This document shows positions 1-4,231 of a stretch of DNA of 6,487 bases, one piece after another. This DNA is from Alphaproteobacteria bacterium. GTDB lineage: Bacteria; Pseudomonadota; Alphaproteobacteria; SP197. Location: assembly GCA_022822575.1 (NCBI GenBank), contig JAJEBJ010000064.1, positions 1 to 6,487 on the forward strand, written 5' to 3'. The first letter of the stretch is position 1, and every line of letters begins with the position of its first letter. The position numbers and the translations under genes were made by a program. The notes beneath the pieces were generated by a model. The model saw nothing but the letters and a program-made list of their open reading frames with translations. It searched no databases and had not been told where the DNA came from.

Positions 1-1
1 C

Positions 2-385
2 TTCTGGGAAAAGCTGCTGATTCTGCACGGCATACACTGCGGCTATCGCGATGCTGGTCGGTTACCAAGCGACAGCGACCGCATCTCCCGTCACTATTAT
101 GATGCCGCCATGATCGCGGCGACCGGAACGGGTGACGCCGCACTTTCCAACCTTGCCCTCCTCGACGTGGTCCGTGAACACAATCTCACAGCCTTCCGCC
201 AGGCCTGGAAGCGGTTCGATGAGGCCGTTCCCGGTTCCCTGCGTTTGGTGCCGCAACCGGAACCGCTGGCGGCAATCGAACGGGACTATCGCGCCATGCG
301 CGATATGATTTTGGGCGATGCGCCTCCGTTTGAATGGATCGTAACGCAATTGCACCGGGTAGAGACTGCGATCAACGAAGCATAG
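2..385 (+). CDS. AbiEii/AbiGii-type nucleotidyltransferase toxin, C-terminal part (5' end outside window)
   Basis: The open frame runs in from the left edge (codons from base 2) to TAG at 383-385, giving about 127 residues of a C-terminus. An internal ATG at 110 is not the true start, because the frame and the family similarity continue upstream of it. Visible hallmarks are FWEKLLILH at the left edge, SRHYYD about 30 residues later, and then GSLRLVP...LAAIERDYRAM...PPFEWI. This order is typical of the C-terminal half of the DUF1814/AbiEii family. AbiEii proteins are nucleotidyltransferase-like toxins paired with an AbiEi antitoxin, acting in phage abortive infection and element maintenance. 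The catalytic GS-x10-D-x-D region and any AbiEi gene would lie left of the window, so neither activity nor pairing can be judged here. The frame is intact up to a normal stop. The family call is by recalled motifs, not by a search. Confidence 0.85.
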   Translation, partial: FWEKLLILHGIHCGYRDAGRLPSDSDRISRHYYDAAMIAATGTGDAALSNLALLDVVREHNLTAFRQAWKRFDEAVPGSLRLVPQPEPLAAIERDYRAMRDMILGDAPPFEWIVTQLHRVETAINEA

Positions 386-797
386 AGCCGGAAACAGAAT
401 CATAGTTTCCCTGGCCTCTTGAGAAGCAACACTCCGACGAGAAGTCCGTCGGCCCGTCTCTTGCTCGCGAAGGAAACCGGCGCACCCTCAGTTACAACCC
501 CAAAGTGAGACATTTTGGATCGGCACACCGGCGACCGCATGAATTGGCACTACATTGCTGTGATCAAGCCTCGACCGGGCGCCAACGCTCTGTAGCGCTC
601 GACGAGGTATCAACCTTGCGAATCCGGCATGTCGTGCCGGATTTGCAAGGTTAAGCCTGTGTCGACCGTGAAGGTCGCACGGAATCAGCATACGCCGCTC
701 GCGCGGACGCCCACCATCGGAAGGGGGGATTCTTCCGGAAACTGGCGTTCCCCGAGGCGCCCCCGAGACATCCGCTGAGGACATGGTCATTTCGGCG
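386..797. other. Gene-free intergenic stretch after the abiEii-like gene
   Basis: I see no coding region with a plausible start, ribosome binding site and recognisable protein here. The stretch holds a small hairpin (CCGACG at 434-439 pairing with CGTCGG at 447-452), a pair of similar short motifs (GGATCGGCACACCG at 517-530 and GAATTGGCACTACA at 541-554), and the strong hairpin at 612-652 listed separately. From about 770 the sequence begins to resemble the region upstream of the dioxygenase at 2330-2361, at roughly 60% identity. The stretch looks like a degraded junction zone between accessory DNA on the left and the duplicated leader on the right. Confidence 0.6.
612..652. repeat. 18-bp near-perfect inverted repeat (hairpin)
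   Basis: The arms are 612-629 (AACCTTGCGAATCCGGCA) and 635-652 (TGCCGGATTTGCAAGGTT), with the 5-base loop TGTCG between them. All 18 positions pair, one of them as G-T (G.U in RNA). There is no run of T after the right arm on the plus strand, and none after the left arm on the minus strand, so it does not look like a simple intrinsic terminator. It lies 227 bases beyond the abiEii-like stop codon. A REP-type extragenic palindrome, the end of a lost mobile element, or an RNA-processing or terminator structure are all possible. The base pairing is directly visible and the role is unknown. Confidence 0.8.
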
Positions 798-856
798 CCT
801 TGTGTCGCCTCCGGGGCGGTGCCAGCATGATGAAGGGGTGACGTTCGGGAGGCGGC
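798..856 (+). promoter_or_regulatory. Conserved 5' leader with ribosome-site-sequestering structure, left copy
   Basis: CGCCTCC at 806-812 is the exact complement of GGAGGCG at 848-854, which contains the ribosome binding site of the ATG at 857. In this copy the stem extends outward by a U.G and a G-C pair, to nine pairs. The same CGCC can instead pair locally with GGCG across the loop TCCGG, which would free the ribosome binding site. The leader also contains a tiny frame, MMKG and a stop, at 827-841. It stands before a truncated gene, so any regulation here is probably vestigial. The pairing is seen in the sequence and the switch role is inferred. Confidence 0.45.
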
Positions 857-943
857 ATGGATTGGCCTCACGACCGGAAGTTGCTGCCCCTGCCCGGAGC
901 GAACTTAGGCAGGTTGATCGACGTTGGTGACGCCGAAGCATTC
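798..943 (+). repeat. Left copy of a 146-bp direct repeat (leader plus 5' end of dioxygenase gene)
   Basis: Bases 798-943 align with 2362-2506 at about 89% identity, with about 15 substitutions and one inserted G (GGGGTGACG against GGGTGACG). The differences are unevenly spread: one substitution and the indel in the first 59 bases, before the ATG, and about 14 substitutions in the following 87 coding bases. To the left of 798 similarity falls to roughly 60%, and right of 943 it is lost. The right edge is therefore a sharp breakpoint inside the gene. Confidence 0.9.
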
Positions 944-961
944 TTGGTGGCGCATGTCTAA
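857..961 (+). pseudogene. Truncated 5' end of a TauD-like dioxygenase gene (duplicate of the gene at 2420)
   Basis: The ATG at 857 sits behind a GGGAGG ribosome binding site and opens a 34-codon frame ending in TAA at 959-961. Its first 29 residues (MDWPHDRKLLPLPGAN, then LGRLIDVGDAEAF) match the N-terminus of the complete dioxygenase at 2420 (MDWVHDRKVLPLPGAT, then FGRLIEIDDAETF). After about base 943 the similarity stops abruptly, and five unrelated codons lead to the stop. None of the iron or 2-oxoglutarate binding residues is present, so no enzyme can be made. Its last four bases overlap the stop codon of the convergent isomerase-like gene. Many of the differences from the intact copy keep similar residues, so it may derive from a diverged paralogue rather than from a very recent duplication. 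Confidence 0.8.
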
Positions 962-1797
962 CCGTCCAGCTCACTCCAGATGTTTCGCACCGAGTCCTTG
1001 ATCATCAATGCCTCTTCCCATCGGTCAGACAGTTCCTCGCCGTCAGGACCCGATATCGCATACTCCTTTGGCCCCAGCTCGCACAGGAAGTTGAGGGTAT
1101 CGCCAGGGCCCGACCGCTTCCGCCACGATTCGAATCCCCGTCTCCACCAGGCCTGAAACAGTTCAAACCACTCGCGATGATGCGGGAAGGAGATCTGGAT
1201 TTGCACCTGTTCACGCGATGCGACCCGACCCTGGAAACTCTCTGAGCGGTCAAGAACCTGCTGAATCTGGCCATGAACGATGTCATCTATTGGCCAGGAG
1301 AACTCGCGGCCAACGACGAAATGCGACAAGTCGGCGCACAAACGCATCCGGGGTACGGCATCCATCAACTGGAGCGTGTAGAGCATGTCCGTTGTGATGC
1401 AGTCCCTGTGTGTCTCGATTGTGACATCGACGCCGGCTCGCTCGCAGTCATCCAGCCAGCGATTGATGTACTCTGCGCCCTCCGCGACGGTGAAAGGGTA
1501 AACCTGGCCGATGATGTTGAGATGTCGAGAGTCTAGATTTTGAGCCAACTCGATCGCCGGCCTCAGATCGTCCACTCCCTTGGGGAATGCCGTCACGGTC
1601 GACGCGAGCCCAAACTCCCGAAGCAAAGGTCCGATGCCTTCACCGTTCGGATCTCCATAGACGACGTCAATACCGTCATATCCTGCATGGGAAATCATGC
1701 GCACCTTGGTGTCGAGCGACCACTCGTCAACCTTCGCGCTACGTCGCTCCATCGCCCAGAGTGCCTGAAATACTTCCAGCTTTTGCGCCATCTCCAC
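958..1797 (-). CDS. Sugar phosphate isomerase/epimerase-like TIM-barrel protein (AP endonuclease 2 superfamily)
   Basis: The protein has 279 residues if read from GTG at 1797, or 277 from ATG at 1791. The ATG start is favoured, with the purine-rich GAGGTGGAG just before it. The pattern fits the xylose isomerase-like TIM-barrel fold (PF01261): GYDGIDVVYGDP near 39-50, HLNIIGQVYPF at 92-102, VTIETH at 125-130, CADLSHFVVG at 154-163 and LCELGPKEYA at 238-247. Likely metal ligands are E128, D156, H159 and E240. In relatives that I recall, strand six carries H-x-R, but here the aligned stretch reads QGRVASREQ (189-197), so that His appears to be lost. The substrate is unknown. The gene stands alone between relics, with no operon partner. 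Its base use is visibly less GC-rich than that of the genes at 2420-6352, suggesting separate arrival. A possible -10 (TACAAT, minus strand 1841-1836) lacks a convincing -35. Confidence 0.75.
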   Translation of the reverse strand: MEMAQKLEVFQALWAMERRSAKVDEWSLDTKVRMISHAGYDGIDVVYGDPNGEGIGPLLREFGLASTVTAFPKGVDDLRPAIELAQNLDSRHLNIIGQVYPFTVAEGAEYINRWLDDCERAGVDVTIETHRDCITTDMLYTLQLMDAVPRMRLCADLSHFVVGREFSWPIDDIVHGQIQQVLDRSESFQGRVASREQVQIQISFPHHREWFELFQAWWRRGFESWRKRSGPGDTLNFLCELGPKEYAISGPDGEELSDRWEEALMIKDSVRNIWSELDG

Positions 1798-1942
1798 CTC
1801 GGTTTCAGATCCTGCAAGGCCCGTTGGACCGCGTTATTGTACGTCTTGAGGCCAACCAGCGCCCCTAGGTTGCGAGATATCACAATGTGGGCGGCGATGA
1901 ACCTGCAGGAACCAAGGTCGGATCCGGTGTACGGAGGGTTGG
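1798..1942. other. Intergenic region upstream of the isomerase-like gene, possible IS256 end and relic
   Basis: This stretch separates the isomerase-like start from the transposase remnant. Just past the transposase stop the minus strand reads on through ACCCTCCGTACACC, which is reminiscent of the tail of some IS256 elements, but I cannot identify a clear terminal inverted repeat. Further on, one minus-strand frame reads NNAVQRALQDLKPRWRW (about 1842-1792). It loosely recalls the end of DUF4143 proteins, which follows the part preserved at 2182-2295, but this is too weak to call as a gene. Confidence 0.35.
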
Positions 1943-2181
1943 TCATGCGACGGCCCTGCTTTTCTCGATGGCCTCGATGCCGTCCTTGAACCTGACCCCC
2001 TCGATGACGTTGCTGAGTTGTCGGAAGCCGCGCAGCCGACGCCAGGACTGCTTTGCACTCATGCCCATCCTGCAGATCATTGAGAGCATCGTGCGGCGGA
2101 TGACTCAGCTCTTCGCTCGCGAACACCGGTGGAGGATGGTGGCGAACGCCGACCCGATCACGTTCGTCTTGTGCGGATATT
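1943..2181 (-). pseudogene. IS256-family (Mutator-like) transposase, C-terminal remnant with internal stop
   Basis: Read on the minus strand from about 2181 to the TGA at 1945-1943, one frame gives TNVIGSAFATILHRCSRAKS, then a stop (TGA, 2107-2105), then VIRRTMLSMICRMGMSAKQ, SWRRLRGFRQLSNVIEGVRF and KDGIEA. This matches the familiar C-terminal pattern of IS256 transposases: TN-x-IES, then FATVRHRT, M-x-FKLG, and W-RRL-RG with GV-F-DGIE. Only about 79 codons of the usual 400 remain. The Glu of the TNxIES motif, which I take to be the last residue of the DDE triad, is Gly here. With the internal stop this makes the remnant inactive. It abuts the DUF4143-like fragment at about 2181, which suggests that the element once inserted into or next to that gene. 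Confidence 0.8.
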
Positions 2182-2295
2182 GACTGGAACAAGCCGGGGT
2201 GCGAGGTCGCGCTTGATTTCAACCGCCCGCAAAGCTCCGCCCGGCATCCGGGGCACCAGGTCGATTTCGGCGCCGGCTGCCATTCGGCAGCATGA
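2182..2295 (-). pseudogene. DUF4143-type AAA ATPase, C-terminal fragment
   Basis: On the minus strand one frame reads SCCRMAAGAEIDLVPRMPGG followed by ALRAVEIKRDLAPRLVPV. This closely follows the conserved segment of the DUF4143 domain at the C-terminus of AAA_14-type ATPases, where I expect a pattern like FYRTAAGAEIDLV, LPGG, AIEIKRSLAP. In that family the Asp and the E-x-K form a restriction-endonuclease-like core, and the residues survive here (EID, EIK). Only about 38 codons of a protein normally near 400 residues are left. There is no start and no ATPase domain, and the frame runs directly into the IS256 remnant. The fragment cannot be functional. Genes of this family are common in accessory regions, which fits the AbiEii-like gene at the left edge. 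Confidence 0.75.
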
Positions 2296-2315
2296 CGGTT
2301 GAACGCTCTCCGGAA

Positions 2316-2328
2316 CGTCACCGTGACG
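2316..2328. promoter_or_regulatory. 13-bp palindrome CGTCACCGTGACG, candidate operator
   Basis: CGTCAC and GTGACG are perfect inverted half-sites around a single central C, located 92 bases before the dioxygenase ATG and upstream of the repeated leader. A TTGAAC that could act as a -35 box lies at 2299-2304, without a convincing -10. The palindrome is absent from the corresponding position of the left copy. The symmetry is seen directly and the regulatory role is inferred. Confidence 0.35.
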
Positions 2329-2361
2329 ACAGGCTGACGTGGAGATATGGGCATCCCCGCA

Positions 2362-2419
2362 CCTTGTTTCGCCTCCGGGGCGGTGCCAGCATGATGAAGG
2401 GTGACGTTCGGGAGGCGGC
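2362..2419 (+). promoter_or_regulatory. Conserved 5' leader of the dioxygenase gene, candidate translational switch
   Basis: CGCCTCC at 2370-2376 is perfectly complementary to GGAGGCG at 2411-2417, which contains the GGAGG ribosome binding site four bases before the ATG at 2420. Pairing would hide the site. The alternative local hairpin CGCC-TCCGG-GGCG (2370-2382) uses the same bases and would expose it. The stretch between, 2383-2410, includes the unpaired-looking run CCAGCATGATGAAGG and could form a sensing or binding element. A small overlapping frame starting MMKGDVREAAW opens at 2391. The leader does not match a riboswitch class or RNA thermometer that I can recall. The complementarity is seen, and the switch function is inferred. 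Confidence 0.5.
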
Positions 2420-2506
2420 ATGGATTGGGTTCACGACCGGAAGGTTCTGCCTCTGCCCGGAGCGACCTTCGGCAGGCTGATCGAGATCGATGACGCCGAG
2501 ACATTC
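2362..2506 (+). repeat. Right copy of the 146-bp direct repeat (leader plus 5' end of dioxygenase gene)
   Basis: This is the counterpart of 798-943, in the same orientation, and it is the copy attached to the intact gene. It is one base shorter because it has GGG where the left copy has GGGG. The two copies bracket the isomerase-like gene and both pseudogene remnants, so the whole 798-2361 stretch has the form of a duplication carrying an inserted block. Recombination between the copies would delete about 1.56 kb. Confidence 0.9.
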
Positions 2507-3436
2507 ACGAGCGCAGTCGAAGGGGCGCCCGACGTGCTGCCGGCCCTGCTCTGCGAGGCCGGCGGACTCCTGGTCCTGAAGGGCATGGGAGCGATTTCCG
2601 GGCATCCCGAAATTCTGGTCAGGCTCAGCCATCCCTTCGGCTCGGAGGTGGAGGACTATGCCCTCACCTCGAACCGCCACAACCTCCTGCATCCCGCCTC
2701 GACCCGGATCATCCGCATCTCGAACCGGCCGCCGATGAATTTCGAACCCCCCGAGCCCCCGAATCCGCCGCGCACCGAAGACGGTGAACTGCCGGTCCGG
2801 TTTCCTCACCGGAGGGGCTGGCACACCGATCAGAGTTTTCGCCGCCCGCCACCCGATATCTCGCTCTTCTATGCCCACGAACCGGCGCCCCGCGACCAGG
2901 GCCAGACGCTCTATGCCGATGGAACGGGCGCCTGGGAACGTCTCGATGACGACCTCGCCGCCATCGCCGAGAACCTCGTCGGCATTCATGTGGCACCCTT
3001 CAAGGGGCATGGCGAGGACGATGTCCGGGACGGGCGTGAACCCCATGCCTTGAACGAACGCGACGGCCCCCAGCCCCAGCCGGTGGTGCGCGTCCATCCG
3101 GTCAGCGGACGCAAGGCGCTCTATCTTTGTGAGCGCGAGCAGATGGACTGGATCCACGGTCCCTTTGCCGGGATGGAACCCGGAGTGCACGGCGAGGCGG
3201 CGCAACTCCTCTACCGCCTGATGCACCATTTCACGCAGCCTGCTCTTACCTATGCCCATCACTGGGACCAGGGAGACCTCGTGATCTACGACAACAGGTG
3301 CACGATCCACTCGGCCACCTGGTTCGACGCTGCGAAGCACAACCGCGACATGTGGCGCACCACCGTGTGGGGCAATCCCGGACCGTTCTACGAAGGCGAA
3401 TCGAGGAGCTGGGAGGGCGACGCCGTCAGAGGCTGA
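2420..3436 (+). CDS. TauD/TfdA-family Fe(II)/2-oxoglutarate-dependent dioxygenase
   Basis: The protein has 338 residues, with ATG directly behind GGGAGG. It should hydroxylate or oxidatively cleave a small substrate using O2 and 2-oxoglutarate, in the cytoplasm. The iron triad is visible as H135 and D137 in GWHTDQSF and H297 in NRCTIHSA. R313 in RDMWRTTVWG is placed to bind the 2-oxoglutarate carboxylate. GDLVIYDNR (285-293) and RKALYL (231-236) also follow the TauD pattern. It is longer than E. coli TauD (283 residues), partly through a Pro-rich loop at about 103-127 (PPMNFEPPEPPNPP) before the first His. The substrate is unknown; taurine or another sulfonate is only one option. The gene ends 11 bases inside the convergent SDR gene. 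A truncated copy of its 5' end lies at 857. Expression may be controlled by the structured leader. Confidence 0.9.
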   Translation: MDWVHDRKVLPLPGATFGRLIEIDDAETFTSAVEGAPDVLPALLCEAGGLLVLKGMGAISGHPEILVRLSHPFGSEVEDYALTSNRHNLLHPASTRIIRISNRPPMNFEPPEPPNPPRTEDGELPVRFPHRRGWHTDQSFRRPPPDISLFYAHEPAPRDQGQTLYADGTGAWERLDDDLAAIAENLVGIHVAPFKGHGEDDVRDGREPHALNERDGPQPQPVVRVHPVSGRKALYLCEREQMDWIHGPFAGMEPGVHGEAAQLLYRLMHHFTQPALTYAHHWDQGDLVIYDNRCTIHSATWFDAAKHNRDMWRTTVWGNPGPFYEGESRSWEGDAVRG

Positions 3437-4190
3437 TCGTCAGGCCGCCATCGATCGTGAGGACGTGTCCGTTGACGTAGGACGCCGCATCAGAGGCAAG
3501 GTAGAGCGCCGCCCAGCCGATGTCCTCGGGCTCTCCCCAGCGTCCCGCGGGGGTCTTCTCCCTCACCGATTCGAAGAATGCCGGATCGTCGTGGAGCGGC
3601 TTCGTCAGGTCCGTGACGACGTAGCCGGGCGCGATGGCATTGACGGTGATCCCGTGCGGTCCGAGTTCCGTCGCCATGACGCGAACGAGGGCGTTCATGC
3701 CGCCTTTGGCCGCGCCGTAGGCCGGCACGTTTTCGCGTCCGATCGAGGCGATGATCGACGAGACGAAGATGATCCGGCCGCGGGCCTGCTCCACCATGTG
3801 CCGCGCCACGGCCTGCGAGAGGCGAAAACCGGCGGAAAGATGCACGTCCAGCGTGCGCTGCCAGTCATCGAACCCGTGTTCGAGAAACGGCACGCGCATG
3901 CCGTGGCCGGCGTTGTGGATGAAGATGTCGATTGTTCCCTGCCGGTCGCGAAACTCCTCGACCTTCTCAAGGGCCGCGTCGGTATCGCTGACGTCGAATA
4001 CAAGGTCATGCGCCTCGATACCGGCCTCACCGAGTTCGCGGCATGCTCCGATCGTCGTCAGTGGATCACGGCCGTTGATGCCGACGACCGCCCCCGCCTC
4101 GCCCAGGGTCCTGGCAATGGCAAGCCCCAGACCGCGCGTCGACCCGGTGATGACGGCGGTCCGTCCTGAAAGGGAGAAGGGATGGGTCAT
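3426..4190 (-). CDS. SDR-family NAD(P)-dependent oxidoreductase (classical short-chain dehydrogenase)
   Basis: The start is ATG at 4190, with AGGA about 11 bases upstream, giving 254 residues, the normal classical SDR length. The frame is open further upstream, but that extension is Arg-rich antisense-type sequence overlapping the acyl-CoA synthetase. It is not credible as protein. Visible motifs are the cofactor loop TGSTRGLG (15-22), D66 in FDV, HNAG (92-95, usually NNAG), active-site S145 with Y158 and K162 in AYGAAK, APGYVVTD (187-194), and the C-terminal WGEPEDIG...DGG pattern (218-249). The tetrad Asn, normally in VNL, is replaced by H117 in DVHL. R19 and R41 suggest NADP(H) preference, but only weakly. 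The gene lies 41 bases downstream of the acyl-CoA synthetase on the same strand and is probably co-transcribed. Its tail overlaps that of the dioxygenase. Its substrate is unknown. Confidence 0.92.
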   Translation of the reverse strand: MTHPFSLSGRTAVITGSTRGLGLAIARTLGEAGAVVGINGRDPLTTIGACRELGEAGIEAHDLVFDVSDTDAALEKVEEFRDRQGTIDIFIHNAGHGMRVPFLEHGFDDWQRTLDVHLSAGFRLSQAVARHMVEQARGRIIFVSSIIASIGRENVPAYGAAKGGMNALVRVMATELGPHGITVNAIAPGYVVTDLTKPLHDDPAFFESVREKTPAGRWGEPEDIGWAALYLASDAASYVNGHVLTIDGGLTISL

Positions 4191-4231
4191 GGCCGGCGCT
4201 TCCTGATGGAGGGGGCCGACAGGGTATCGTT

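Noticed and set aside
62..403. 113-codon minus-strand open frame at the left edge
   Set aside because: It is antisense to the AbiEii-like C-terminus, which has clear family motifs on the plus strand.
434..452. Small hairpin CCGACG...CGTCGG as a terminator of the abiEii-like gene
   Set aside because: The stem is only six pairs and is not followed by a T-run, so it is within what chance gives in GC-rich DNA.
798..856. Match of the leader to SAM-II, SAH, glycine, guanidine or ROSE-type elements
   Set aside because: I compared it with the signature sequences I remember and found none of their conserved cores. A covariance search would be decisive.
488..974. Two overlapping minus-strand open frames (127 and 107 codons) in the gene-free zone
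   Set aside because: They have Arg/Ser/Pro-rich composition and no motif. They cross the hairpin and, on the antisense strand, the conserved leader.
1695..2504. 269-codon minus-strand open frame across the relic region
   Set aside because: It runs through the IS256 and DUF4143 remnants mostly in the wrong frames and has no start context. The recognisable protein pieces lie in other frames and are listed as pseudogenes.
2318..3340. 340-codon minus-strand open frame opposite the dioxygenase
   Set aside because: It is antisense to a gene with a full iron and 2-oxoglutarate site, and it shows no family motif.
3465..4169. 234-codon plus-strand open frame opposite the SDR gene
   Set aside because: It is a shadow of the SDR gene in GC-rich DNA. 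All SDR motifs are on the minus strand.
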